Origin: Hyphococcus sp.
GTDB lineage: Bacteria > Pseudomonadota > Alphaproteobacteria > Caulobacterales > Parvularculaceae
Direction: 5' to 3'
Length of the DNA stretch: 64,000 nucleotides
Assembly: GCA_028289605.1 (NCBI GenBank)
Contig: JANQON010000003.1
Span: forward strand, 62,001-126,000
In this document: positions 16,794-25,833 of the stretch, piece after piece
Layout of the letters: every line of letters starts with the position of its first letter
How positions within the stretch are numbered: position 1 is the first letter of the stretch
Notes under the pieces: model-generated
Databases searched by the model: none
Told to the model about the DNA's origin: nothing
The model's input: the letters and a program-made list of their open reading frames with translations, nothing else
Position numbers and translations under genes: made by a program

Positions 16794-16904
16794 ATCGGTC
16801 ATCGCTGATGCGGTCGGCTGGCCGCGGCTGCGGCGTCTTGAAAACGACTCGACCCGGATCGTCCCGAAGAGTAGGTTTTGTCTTGTCAGTCTGGAGGGAG
16901 AGCT

Positions 16905-17564
16905 ATGGCGGCGCGACAAATCGGCCTTGCATGCGCGGCGACGTTCGTTGCTACAATGGCGACCGCTCAAGAGAGCGATGACATTGAAAGGGACTTTGAC
17001 AAGGTCGCAAACCCCCAGGGCCAGGCGCCGAATGGTCCTTCAGAAGACGGATTATTTAACCGCATAGCGTCTTTTGTCGTGAACACGACGCGCCGGGACC
17101 CTTACAAGCCCATCAATTTTCGTGTCCGCATGGATGGGCGCGATATTCCCGGCGTCACTTATGTCAGTCCGATCTCGCGCAAGACGCAGGCGATCAGCTT
17201 TCGCTCCGGCGGGGACGCCGCCAACCAGACGCTGGCGCCGGGCCTCACCAAAATCCAGCCCATCGTTCTGAAACGAGGCGTCACCCACGATCCGGCATTC
17301 GAAAACTGGGCTGACCAGGTCTGGAACGTCGATGGGCCGGGCGCGATTTCGCTCAAAAACTACAGGCGTAATCTTGTTGTTGAACTGCAGAATCTGTCCG
17401 GCCAGACCGTGAAAGCGTATTTCTTGTATCGGTGCTGGCCGACGCAATACACCGCGCTCAGCGCCCTCGACGCAAACACCAACAGCGTCGCGGAGGAATC
17501 CCTCACCATTCAATGCGAAGGCTGGGAGCGCGATGAGGCGGTCGCGGAGCCGGTCGAACGTTAG
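16905..17564 (+). CDS. Exported T4 gp19-like (contractile tail tube fold) protein
   Basis: 219 residues from the ATG at 16905 (GGAGGGAG upstream). It has an N-terminal Sec-type signal (MAARQIGLACAATFVATMATAQ), then an acidic linker and a domain following the T4 gp19 / contractile-tail tube pattern: FRVRMDGRDIPGVTYVSPIS, ISFRSGGDAANQTLAPGLTK, PIVLKRGVTHDPAFENW, a WPTQYTALSALDANTNSVAEESL end. Tube proteins of phages and injection systems are cytoplasmic, so a secreted version standing alone, with no sheath, baseplate or spike gene nearby, is unusual. The stop overlaps the convergent slt stop by 4 nt. Confidence 0.75.
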   Translation: MAARQIGLACAATFVATMATAQESDDIERDFDKVANPQGQAPNGPSEDGLFNRIASFVVNTTRRDPYKPINFRVRMDGRDIPGVTYVSPISRKTQAISFRSGGDAANQTLAPGLTKIQPIVLKRGVTHDPAFENWADQVWNVDGPGAISLKNYRRNLVVELQNLSGQTVKAYFLYRCWPTQYTALSALDANTNSVAEESLTIQCEGWERDEAVAEPVER

Positions 17565-19285
17565 TTCGCGTCGCCTGCAATCTGATCGAGCGCTTCATAC
17601 AGCGGCAACTCGCCTGACGCGACCTTGTCGCGCGAGGGCGCTGGCTGGCCGAGACGGGCGCGATAGACCCAGAAGTTGGTCAACACATGCTCGACGAAGT
17701 TGCGGCTTTCCCGGTTGGGAATGCTCTCGATAAAAAGCAGCGGGTCTTCGATTTCCATTTTGCGCGACCAGCGGCGCAGATTGCCCGGGCCGCCATTATA
17801 GGCGGCGGCGAGCTTGAAGAGATCGCCTTCCGCCGAACCGTCGATCAAATAGCCCACATAAGACTGGCCGAGACGAAGGTTGAAGCCGGGTTCGTAAAGA
17901 CGGTCGCGGCCATTGGCGCCGCGCCGGCGCAGGGACCGGTCGCGGGCGACGTAACTCGCCGTGCGCGGCATCAGCTGCATCAGCCCGCGCGCGCCGACAC
18001 GGCTGGTCGCTTCGGTTTTAAATTTCGATTCTTGTCGCATCAGCGCGTAGATCAGCGCCCGGTCGACGCGAAAGCCGTTATCCGGCGCATAATCCGGAAT
18101 GGGAAAAAGGCCCGCCTGCAAGTAGGGCGCGTCGCCCGCCAGCGCGATATCGATAGCGGCGGCGGGCAGGTTCTTCGCCAGCGCAACGCCGAGGAGATCG
18201 TAGTCTCGCTCGGGCGGGATCGATCCGTTGGCCCAGCGCAATTCCAGATCCGCCTCCTGTTTGCGGCCGACTTCAGCGAGCGCAATGGCGCGCTTGACCC
18301 GCGGCGCCGCTTCGATCAGCGCGTTAAGGCCGTCTTCAGTCACCATCGGCGCCGACCAGTCATAGTCATACGCGCGGCCAAGTTGAGCGAGGGCAAGTTG
18401 GCCGTAAAACTGAAACGGGAATTCCGCCGCGACTTCAAGATTAGGCGCGACGGCGTCGAATGCGCCCGCGGCGAGCGCGGTGCGTGCGGCCCAGAAGCCG
18501 GCTGCGGCCCGCAGGGAATCATCTTGATACGGAACAGCCGCCATCGCGGCGAAGCGCTCGTGCGCGGCGGTCATGTCGCCTTCGCGATAGGCGATGAGGC
18601 CCGCAATCCAATAGGAGAGGACGCCGGTGTCGCCATTGCGCGCTGAGGCGACTGCGATCTCTTCGGCTTTCGCCACATAGCCCTGATAATACAGGCTGGC
18701 GGCAATCCAGGAGCGCATGCGGTCATACTGCCGCGCGGTGATCGTTCCGCGTTTGACGTGGCGGTCGATTTCCTTAAGCGCCGTTAGGGCCCTGTTTTTG
18801 TTGGATAAATAGCGAACGCGGCCTTCGATTCGCTTGAGGCGCGGTCGGCTGGTCCGTTCATAATCGGCCTGCAGCGCCGGGTGCAGCTCCTTGTCGGCGG
18901 GCGTTCGCCATTGCCGCGTCACCGGGCGCGCAGGGTATCCTGCGCCGGAGGGGCGGCGTTTGCGCGCCAGCCGGTAGATTTTGTTCGCTTCAGGAAGGTC
19001 GGCGTAATAGGCCATCCAGCGTTTGAGTTCGCTGAACTTCGACCGGTATGCGGTCGGGTGCATGTAGCGCTGATACTGGACGTAACCCATCAGGATGTCG
19101 TCGCTCACCGCCGCGATCTTGGCGTCGGCGGCTTGCCAGCGCCCTTTTTCCTGCAGGGCGAAGATCTCCTGATAAAGGGCAATGTCGTCCTCGCTGAGGA
19201 CTTGAAGGGCCGGCGCCTCATCCGCTGCAACCGCCGCGGCGCTCCACAGCGCCAATACGCAACCAAAAAGTAGACGTCGTAGCAT
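17561..19285 (-). CDS. slt: Soluble lytic murein transglycosylase
   Basis: 574 residues from the ATG at 19285. Signal peptide (cleavage near AVAAD), a long superhelical U/L domain, then the catalytic SLT domain: ALMRQESKFKTEATSRVGARGLMQLMP carries the catalytic Glu (RQES), followed by NLRLGQSYVGYL and KLAAAYNGGPGNLRRW. It cleaves peptidoglycan to 1,6-anhydromuropeptides in the periplasm. A perfect CtrA-type site lies ~140 bp upstream. Confidence 0.93.
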   Translation of the reverse strand: MLRRLLFGCVLALWSAAAVAADEAPALQVLSEDDIALYQEIFALQEKGRWQAADAKIAAVSDDILMGYVQYQRYMHPTAYRSKFSELKRWMAYYADLPEANKIYRLARKRRPSGAGYPARPVTRQWRTPADKELHPALQADYERTSRPRLKRIEGRVRYLSNKNRALTALKEIDRHVKRGTITARQYDRMRSWIAASLYYQGYVAKAEEIAVASARNGDTGVLSYWIAGLIAYREGDMTAAHERFAAMAAVPYQDDSLRAAAGFWAARTALAAGAFDAVAPNLEVAAEFPFQFYGQLALAQLGRAYDYDWSAPMVTEDGLNALIEAAPRVKRAIALAEVGRKQEADLELRWANGSIPPERDYDLLGVALAKNLPAAAIDIALAGDAPYLQAGLFPIPDYAPDNGFRVDRALIYALMRQESKFKTEATSRVGARGLMQLMPRTASYVARDRSLRRRGANGRDRLYEPGFNLRLGQSYVGYLIDGSAEGDLFKLAAAYNGGPGNLRRWSRKMEIEDPLLFIESIPNRESRNFVEHVLTNFWVYRARLGQPAPSRDKVASGELPLYEALDQIAGDAN

Positions 19286-19423
19286 CAATCCGTTCCGCCA
19301 GTGTTTCAGACCGCAAAAAAGAGGCCCCCGCGGCGCCCGCGCAAGTCGGACGCGTTCAGCATAAGTTAAATGCGGGCTTCCTCTTATCGCAAAAGAAGAT
19401 GAACAAGAATGTATTAAATCCGG

Positions 19424-19438
19424 TTAACTCTCTGTTAA
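19424..19438. promoter_or_regulatory. Perfect CtrA-type site TTAA-N7-TTAA
   Basis: TTAA CTCTCTG TTAA matches the CtrA consensus exactly. It overlaps the stop codon of the uracil-DNA glycosylase gene and lies 139 bp upstream of the slt start, the only downstream promoter it could serve on the minus strand. Confidence 0.55.
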
Positions 19439-20275
19439 CCGCGTCGCAACGGCGCGGAGATCAGCCCAGGCGAGGCGCTTGTTCGCCGGCTGGCGCAGCA
19501 AAAACGCCGGGTGAAAGAGGGGCATCGCCGGAATCCGGGCGCCCGACGCCGTTTCAATATCCCGCCAGACGCCGCGCGCGCGCATAATACCGGTCGCGCC
19601 GGTCAGCGCCTGCAGCGCCGCCCCGCCGGCGAGAATGATCGCTTTGGGCGCGGTCAGCGCGATCAGACGATCAACAAAGGGCTTGCAGACGGCTGTCTCC
19701 ATCTGGGTCGGCGTTCGGTTGCCCGGCGGGCGCCAGTAAATCACGTTCGAGATCAGGACATTTTCGGCCCTCGACCGGTCGATGGCGGCGAGCATGCGAT
19801 CGAGAAGTTGTCCCGCACGGCCCACAAACGGCTTGCCGATGCGGTCTTCGTCGCGGCCCGGCGCTTCGCCGATCACCAACAGATCGGCGCCGGGAACCCC
19901 GTCCGAGAACACGGTCCTGGTCGCGCCGGCCTTCAGAGGACAGCCGTCGAACGCCGCCACCGCGGCTTCCAGTTCTTCAAATGAATTCGCCGCCAGGGCG
20001 GCTTTTTCGGCTGCGCTGACGGCTTCATCGGCGGGCATGGGCGCGTCGCCGGGCGACGGGCGGAACACGGGCCTGGAAGCCTGAGAGGGCCGCAAAGCCG
20101 ATGTGGCCTGTCTGTCGGCGCGGGCAGGGGCCTTTGCCGCCGGCCCGGATGGCCGGGCCCTCCAGGCGTAAAAATCAGCGGGGTCGGGCCCCGTCGCCTC
20201 ATCGACGCCCATATCCGCATACCAGCGCAGAACTGCGCGGGCGGCTTCCTGATCGCTTGCCGTCATGACGGGCAT
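19424..20275 (-). CDS. Family-4-type uracil-DNA glycosylase
   Basis: 283 residues. A Pro/Ala/Arg-rich N-terminal linker (residues ~30-95) precedes the UDG fold with motif 1 GEAPGRDEDRIGKPFVGRAGQLLDRML, NVIYWRPPGNRTPTQME and the motif-2 HPAFLLRQP. It removes uracil from DNA to start base-excision repair. Family 4 enzymes carry a 4Fe-4S cluster, but only scattered cysteines (DGCPL, AVCKPF) and no N-terminal CxxC are seen, as in the alphaproteobacterial subgroup. It diverges from ETF-QO with a 117-bp gap. Confidence 0.87.
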   Translation of the reverse strand: MPVMTASDQEAARAVLRWYADMGVDEATGPDPADFYAWRARPSGPAAKAPARADRQATSALRPSQASRPVFRPSPGDAPMPADEAVSAAEKAALAANSFEELEAAVAAFDGCPLKAGATRTVFSDGVPGADLLVIGEAPGRDEDRIGKPFVGRAGQLLDRMLAAIDRSRAENVLISNVIYWRPPGNRTPTQMETAVCKPFVDRLIALTAPKAIILAGGAALQALTGATGIMRARGVWRDIETASGARIPAMPLFHPAFLLRQPANKRLAWADLRAVATRLTES

Positions 20276-20392
20276 CCTAGACCGACCTTTCGGTCGCGGA
20301 AAAGCGCGGCGCCGTGCGACATGGCGTTTTCAGCCGATTTTTGCTGTAACGCGTTCAAACCGGACCTGACCAAGAACAAGAAAGAGCTATCG

Positions 20393-22069
20393 ATGGAAAA
20401 CGGCGCGATGGAACGCGAAGCGATGGAATTTGACGTAGTGATCGTCGGCGCAGGGCCGGCGGGCCTCGCCGCAGCCATTCGCCTGAAACAGCTTGGCGAT
20501 GAACAGGGCCGCGAGATCAATGTCGTTGTCGTCGAAAAGGGATCGGAGGTCGGCGCCCATATTCTCTCCGGCGCAGTGCTCGACCCTAGCGGGCTCGACC
20601 GCCTGATGCCGGATTGGCGAGGCTTGCCGGGCACCCCGATCGACACCCCGGTGACGTCTGAGAGTTTCAAAGTGCTCGGCGCATCCGGGTCCATGCCGCT
20701 TCCGGTGTTCGCCATGCCGCCGATGGTCAAGAACCATGGCAGCTATATTGTCTCCATGGGTAATGTCTGCCGCTGGCTGGCGGAAATCGCCGAAGGCATG
20801 GGCGTTGAAATCTATCCCGGCATGGCCGCCTCCCAGTATCTCACGAGAGCCGACGGATCGGTCCGCGGCGTCGTGGTCGGCGAGATGGGAATTGGCAAGG
20901 ACGGCGAAAAGAAGAGTTCTTACGAGCCCGGCATGGAACTGGTCGGCAAGTATGTCCTCTTCGCCGAAGGCGTGCGCGGATCATTGTCGAAACAGCTGAT
21001 CGCCGATTTCAACCTTGATGCGGACTCAGATCCGCAGAAATACGGCATCGGCCTGAAAGAGCTTTGGGAAGTCAAGCCGGAGAACGCGCGCGCCGGTCAT
21101 GTTCAGCATACGTTCGGTTGGCCGTTGAAAAACGACACCGGCGGCGGATCGTTTTGTTACCACTACAGCGACAACACGGTTGCGCTCGGCTTTGTTGTCC
21201 ACCTGAACTACAAGAACCCGCATCTTTATCCGTATGGGGAGTTTCAGAAATTCAAAACCCATCCGGAAATTGCGAGCCTGCTCGAAGGGGGCAAACGCAT
21301 CGCTTACGGCAGCCGCGCGATTACCGAGGGCGGCTACCAGTCGGTGCCCAAGCTGACTTTCCCCGGCGGCGCATTGATCGGGTGTTCGGCCGGCTTCGTG
21401 AACGTGCCGCGCATTAAGGGCAACCACAATGCGATGCTGACCGGGATCATGGCGGCGGAAGCGGCGTTCGAGGCGGTGGCCGCCGGGCGCGAGGGGGACG
21501 CGCTGGACGCTTACCAGACCGCCTATAACGCCTCCCCGGTCAAGGCGGAGCTGAAAAAAGCGCGCAATGTCAAACCGTTATGGACGAATTTCGGCACGCT
21601 CGCGGGCGGGATCGCCTTTTCGGGCCTCGATCTTTGGACCAACACGCTGGGCTTTTCCCTTTTCGGCACGCTGCATCACACCAAGACCGACGCTGCGGCG
21701 ACGGAGCCGGCCGAGCGCCACAAGCCGATCGATTACCCCAAGCCCGACGGAGAATTGACGTTCGATCGTCTAACCAATGTCGCCTTCGCCGCCACCAATC
21801 ACGAGGAGGACCAGCCGGCGCACCTGAAACTTAATGATGCTTCAATTCCCGTTAGCGTAAATCTGCCAGTCTACGCCGAGCCCGCGCAGCGTTATTGTCC
21901 GGCGGGCGTTTATGAAATCGTTACCGAAGAGGGCGGCGGCGATCCCCGCTTTCAGATCAACGCCCAGAACTGCGTTCATTGTAAGACATGCGATATCAAG
22001 GATCCTTCTCAGAATATTCTATGGACGACGCCGGAAGGCGGCGGCGGCCCCAATTATCCGAACATGTAA
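20393..22069 (+). CDS. Electron-transfer flavoprotein:ubiquinone oxidoreductase
   Basis: 558 residues from the ATG at 20393 (AAGAAAGAG upstream). N-terminal FAD-binding GAGPAGLAAAIRL, central substrate/ubiquinone regions, and a C-terminal 4Fe-4S module with cysteines in CPAGVYEI and CVHCKTCDIKDP. It passes electrons from ETF, reduced by acyl-CoA and other dehydrogenases, to the quinone pool at the inner membrane face. Followed at 14 nt by the TPR lipoprotein gene, probably one operon through ispE. Confidence 0.96.
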   Translation: MENGAMEREAMEFDVVIVGAGPAGLAAAIRLKQLGDEQGREINVVVVEKGSEVGAHILSGAVLDPSGLDRLMPDWRGLPGTPIDTPVTSESFKVLGASGSMPLPVFAMPPMVKNHGSYIVSMGNVCRWLAEIAEGMGVEIYPGMAASQYLTRADGSVRGVVVGEMGIGKDGEKKSSYEPGMELVGKYVLFAEGVRGSLSKQLIADFNLDADSDPQKYGIGLKELWEVKPENARAGHVQHTFGWPLKNDTGGGSFCYHYSDNTVALGFVVHLNYKNPHLYPYGEFQKFKTHPEIASLLEGGKRIAYGSRAITEGGYQSVPKLTFPGGALIGCSAGFVNVPRIKGNHNAMLTGIMAAEAAFEAVAAGREGDALDAYQTAYNASPVKAELKKARNVKPLWTNFGTLAGGIAFSGLDLWTNTLGFSLFGTLHHTKTDAAATEPAERHKPIDYPKPDGELTFDRLTNVAFAATNHEEDQPAHLKLNDASIPVSVNLPVYAEPAQRYCPAGVYEIVTEEGGGDPRFQINAQNCVHCKTCDIKDPSQNILWTTPEGGGGPNYPNM

Positions 22070-22083
22070 GGACACTTCCCGTT

Positions 22084-23817
22084 TTGCGTTTTCGTTTTCT
22101 TAGTCTTGCGGCGGCGCTCGGGTTGACCGCATGCATCTCGCCGGCGCCGCCTGAGAGCGTTGTCGGCGATTACCTCGCGGCGCGGCTCGCCGCTTACTCC
22201 AATGACGTTGAGGGCGCCGCTGAAGCGTTTTCAACCGCCCGGGAAAAGGCGCCGGGTTCGCCGGAAATCAAACGCAACGCCTTTTACTTTCGCTTGGCCG
22301 CGGGGGACTTCAACGAGGCTATTGCGCTCGCCTCAACCCTTGCGAAGGATCCGAACGCCGGCGACGGCGGTTTCGCCAAGGGCGTTTTGGCCGCGCAGGC
22401 GATCAAGCAAGGCCGGTATGGAACGGCTGAGCGGCTGATCGGCGAAGCCGCGGACAAGGGCTTTCCCCGTGCGGCGGCCAACATTATCGGCGTCTGGGCG
22501 GTGGCGGGAAAAGAAGGCGAAGACGCCGCTCTGGAACAGTTGCGCAGCGCGCCGGGGGAGGAGTATCGCGGGTTTTATCCGCTGCATGCGGCGTTGCTTT
22601 CGGAAAATCTGGGCCGCCCGGACGATGCGCGCAGCGCTTACCAACTCTCAATCATGGCGTTTTCCGGTTCAGCGGAGATCGAAGCCTATGGCGCGTTCCT
22701 GGAACGGGAGGGCGACGACGACGCAACCCGGGAATTCTATGAGCTGCTTGCGTCTCAAGACGGGATTGGACGATTCGCAGGCCGCGACGGATTGAAACGC
22801 CTCAACGAAAGCGGGCGCGCGCCGACTTTTCGCAATGTCACGCCGGCCCATGGCGCGGCGATCGCCCTCTACTCTCTGGCCAGCGGCATCCTTCAGGATA
22901 CGTATCAAAGACGCGAAGCCGCCGAACAGGCCGGATTTCGCGTTGGTGAAGCAGACTACAATTTGTCGCTCGCGATGACGCAGTTGGCGCTCTATCTCAA
23001 CCCCGGTTTCGACGACGCGCGTCGATTCGCCGGCTCCATCCTCAATCTCTATGGCGAGCACGGGGCCGCTATAGACATGTTGTCGATGGTGGACAGATCG
23101 TCGCCCTATTACGAGCAGGCGCAAATCGAAATCGCCGCCGCTTACAACGGCATGGAGCAATCCGATCAAGCAGCCAAAACGCTGAAAGCGGCGATCAGAG
23201 AAATCGACGACGCCCTCGACGCGCGCCTTTCGCTCGCGGGGCTTTACGCCTCGCAAGACAAGCATGATGAGGCTGTCTCCGTCATGGACGGCGTGATTGC
23301 GGCGCTTCCCGAAGAGCCGTTGTCCAGCGCCTGGCGATATTACCTGACCCGCGCGGCGTCCTTGATCGAAGTCGACGACTGGGAGCGCGCCGAAGTCGAT
23401 CTCAAACGGGCCGTGGAGATTGCGCCGCAGGAAGCGACCGCCCTCAACTATCTCGGCTATTCCTGGGCGGAGCGGGGCGAGAACCTGGAAGAAGCGTTTG
23501 ACCTCATCGAGAAAGCGGTGGCCATCGAGCCGACGTCGGGGGCCATCATCGACAGTCTCGGCTGGGCTCACTATCAGCTTGGCGACTACGAAGAAGCCGT
23601 CGGCCATCTTGAGCAGGCCGCGTCGCTTGAACCGGGCGATCCGACGATTACGGATCATCTCGGCGACGTCTATTGGCGCCTTGGGCGCAAACTGGAAGCC
23701 CGTTATCAGTGGCAACGCGTATTGGAACTCGAGCCGGACGAAGAGCTGCGCGAAAGCGTTGGTGATAAAATCATGCGCGGGTTGCCGGCGCCGGCGCAAA
23801 AGCAGCCCGAGCAATGA
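22084..23817 (+). CDS. TPR-repeat lipoprotein
   Basis: 577 residues from the TTG at 22084 (AAGGA upstream), which gives a compact lipoprotein signal MRFRFLSLAAALGLTAC. The rest is tetratricopeptide repeat, clearest near the C-terminus (ATALNYLGYSWAERGENLEEAFDLIEK, GAIIDSLGWAHYQLGDYEEAVGHL, ITDHLGDVYWRLGRKLEARYQW). It is probably a periplasmic scaffold; the family commonly lies next to ispE in alphaproteobacteria. Its stop overlaps the ispE start (ATGA). Confidence 0.88.
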   Translation: MRFRFLSLAAALGLTACISPAPPESVVGDYLAARLAAYSNDVEGAAEAFSTAREKAPGSPEIKRNAFYFRLAAGDFNEAIALASTLAKDPNAGDGGFAKGVLAAQAIKQGRYGTAERLIGEAADKGFPRAAANIIGVWAVAGKEGEDAALEQLRSAPGEEYRGFYPLHAALLSENLGRPDDARSAYQLSIMAFSGSAEIEAYGAFLEREGDDDATREFYELLASQDGIGRFAGRDGLKRLNESGRAPTFRNVTPAHGAAIALYSLASGILQDTYQRREAAEQAGFRVGEADYNLSLAMTQLALYLNPGFDDARRFAGSILNLYGEHGAAIDMLSMVDRSSPYYEQAQIEIAAAYNGMEQSDQAAKTLKAAIREIDDALDARLSLAGLYASQDKHDEAVSVMDGVIAALPEEPLSSAWRYYLTRAASLIEVDDWERAEVDLKRAVEIAPQEATALNYLGYSWAERGENLEEAFDLIEKAVAIEPTSGAIIDSLGWAHYQLGDYEEAVGHLEQAASLEPGDPTITDHLGDVYWRLGRKLEARYQWQRVLELEPDEELRESVGDKIMRGLPAPAQKQPEQ

Positions 23818-24680
23818 TCCGCGAGACCGCGCCCGCCAAGATCAATCTCTATTTGCATGTCGGCCCCATTCGCGCCGACGGTTTGCATGATCTGGCGAGC
23901 CTGTTCGCTTTCACCGAAGCGGGCGACGCGGTTGTCGCCGCGAAGGCCGACGGTCTCACGCTGATGATCGAGGGGCCTTTCGCGTCGGCGCTCGACGGCT
24001 TTGACGTCAACGACAATCTTGTGTTGCGGGCGGCGAGGGCGCTGCAGGAAAAAACGGGCGTTGCTGCGGGCGCGGCGCTGACGTTGGAAAAGAACCTGCC
24101 TGTGGCGGCGGGGGTCGGCGGCGGATCGGCGGACGCTGCGGCCGCGTTGCGGGCCTTGTCCCGGCTCTGGGACGTCCGGTTGTCGTCTGACGACATGAAC
24201 GCGTTGGCGTTCGCGCTGGGGGCCGATGTTCCGGCCTGCCTTGAAGGCCGCCCCGTCCTCGTCGATGGAGCAGGCGAAAAGCTGCGCCCGGCGCGCGCCT
24301 TGCCGGACCTCTACGCCTGTCTGGTGAATCCCGGCGTCGATATGCCCACCGGGCCGGTTTTCAGGCAGTTCGACGCGTTCAACGTCTCTGCGCCGCCGCC
24401 TTCCCACCCCGCGGTCGAATGGGACAGACCGGACGGCGTTAAAGCCTTGATGAAGGCCAGCCGCAATGATCTGCAAGCGCCCGCCGTCGCCATTGCGCCC
24501 GCCATTGCCGCGGTCGTTTCCTTTCTGGAACGACAGCCAGGGATCATGTCGGCGCGCATGTCGGGGAGCGGCGCCACCTGCTTCGGCCTTTTCTCTAACC
24601 GGGCGAACGCCGAATCGGCGGCCGCGGCGGCGCGGGAAAATGGGTGGTGGGCCATGGCGTCGAGGCTCGCATCGGGGTAA
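23814..24680 (+). CDS. ispE: 4-diphosphocytidyl-2-C-methyl-D-erythritol kinase
   Basis: 288-residue GHMP kinase of the MEP isoprenoid pathway; it phosphorylates the 2-hydroxyl of CDP-ME. N-terminal substrate motif APAKINLYLHV, ATP loop PVAAGVGGGSADAAAAL, and a C-terminal GHMP motif SGSGATCFGLF. Start ATG overlaps the TPR lipoprotein stop. A second isoprenoid enzyme, a polyprenyl diphosphate synthase, is encoded about 1 kb away on the other strand. Confidence 0.96.
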   Translation: MIRETAPAKINLYLHVGPIRADGLHDLASLFAFTEAGDAVVAAKADGLTLMIEGPFASALDGFDVNDNLVLRAARALQEKTGVAAGAALTLEKNLPVAAGVGGGSADAAAALRALSRLWDVRLSSDDMNALAFALGADVPACLEGRPVLVDGAGEKLRPARALPDLYACLVNPGVDMPTGPVFRQFDAFNVSAPPPSHPAVEWDRPDGVKALMKASRNDLQAPAVAIAPAIAAVVSFLERQPGIMSARMSGSGATCFGLFSNRANAESAAAAARENGWWAMASRLASG

Positions 24681-24714
24681 GGCCGGGCTTTCTCGCAACA
24701 GGCCGGCACGCGCC

Positions 24715-25833
24715 ATGATCGAATTTTCTGTTGAGCGACCGCTGGCGATCGTCGTCGCCGCCGTTTTGGCCCTGGTCGGGTCATTCGCCGGCGCGCGTAT
24801 CGCGATGCAGTCGGGGGCGCTGCTCGACGACCCGAATGATCGCTCGAGCCACGACCATGCTGTCTCCCGGGCCGGCGGGTTGGCGATTTTGGCGGGCCTG
24901 GCGGCGGGCCTGTTCACCGTCGCCGCGTTCGCCGGCGGCGCCGGGCTGTCACAGCCCGCCTGGTCCTTCCTGTTGCTTGCGCTTCTCGCCGGCGGCGTCG
25001 GTCTTGCTGACGACCGCATGGGGCTGAGCCCCGCGATAAAGTTCGCCGGCCAGTTTTTCGTGGCGCTGCTTTTCGTGTGGCTGCTTGGCCCCTTAAAAAC
25101 GGCCCCTGCGCCTTTTGTCGGCAATATCGACCTCGGCGCCTTCGGCGTCTTCATCACCATGTTCTGGATTGTCGGCTTTATGAACGCCTTCAACTTCATG
25201 GACGGCGTAAACGGCATCGCGGCCGGCGCCGCGGCGACGGGACTTTCCCTGTTCGCGGTCGTCGCCGCCTTTGCGAGCGCGCCCGCCGCCGCGGTGATCG
25301 CGGGACTGGTCGCACTGGCGGCGCTCGGCTTTCTGCCGGCGAATGTTATGCGCGCGCGCCTCTTCATGGGCGACTGCGGCAGCCATCTCCTAGGGTTTAT
25401 GATTGCGGGTCTCGGCGTTTTTGCTGCGAACGCGTCGGAAGGCCGGGCGAGCGCGCTCATCATACCGATGATTTTTTTGCCGTTTCTGTTCGATGTCGCG
25501 TTCACGCTCGCGCACCGTTTTATGCGCAAGCAGAATGTCGTCGTGGCCCATCGCGAACATATTTATCAGCTGCTGGTGCGAAGCGGGGCGCGCCATAGCG
25601 CGGCGGCGTTGCTGTATTGCGGACTGACCGGCTTTTGCGCCGCCGGAGCGATCCTCATGCTGACGATCGCGCCCGCATGGGCGTGGACCGCGCCGGCTGC
25701 GGCGAGCCTGGTATTTCTGTTGGCCGGACTTAGGGTTTTCAAAAGCGCAGAACGCGAGGGTCTGCTGTCGGGGTCTGCGCCGTCAGGATGCGCGCGCGAG
25801 CGACGTCGCGACGAGATCGGCGAGCGCGGCTGA
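24715..25833 (+). CDS. MraY/WecA-family polyprenyl-phosphate sugar-1-phosphate transferase
   Basis: 372 residues, about ten membrane helices, from the ATG at 24715. Family motifs: DDPNDRSSHDHAVSRAGG near the N-terminus, DDRMGL, NAFNFMDGVNGIAAG with the catalytic Asp, MGDCGSHLLGF, and the cytoplasmic HREHIYQLL near the end. It transfers a HexNAc-1-phosphate to undecaprenyl phosphate, starting O-antigen or exopolysaccharide synthesis (WbpL/WecA-like rather than MraY). The C-terminal 51 nt overlap the convergent polyprenyl synthase gene. Confidence 0.88.
   Translation: MIEFSVERPLAIVVAAVLALVGSFAGARIAMQSGALLDDPNDRSSHDHAVSRAGGLAILAGLAAGLFTVAAFAGGAGLSQPAWSFLLLALLAGGVGLADDRMGLSPAIKFAGQFFVALLFVWLLGPLKTAPAPFVGNIDLGAFGVFITMFWIVGFMNAFNFMDGVNGIAAGAAATGLSLFAVVAAFASAPAAAVIAGLVALAALGFLPANVMRARLFMGDCGSHLLGFMIAGLGVFAANASEGRASALIIPMIFLPFLFDVAFTLAHRFMRKQNVVVAHREHIYQLLVRSGARHSAAALLYCGLTGFCAAGAILMLTIAPAWAWTAPAAASLVFLLAGLRVFKSAEREGLLSGSAPSGCARERRRDEIGERG

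Noticed and set aside
16905..17564. Prophage or type VI/eCIS remnant
   Set aside because: Only the gp19-like gene is present; flanking genes are ordinary chromosomal genes and no sheath, baseplate or lysis gene is nearby.
23706..25529. 607-codon open frame on the minus strand
   Set aside because: Lies antisense to ispE and the MraY-family gene, with Ala/Arg/Pro-rich low-complexity translation; a shadow of GC-rich coding sequence.
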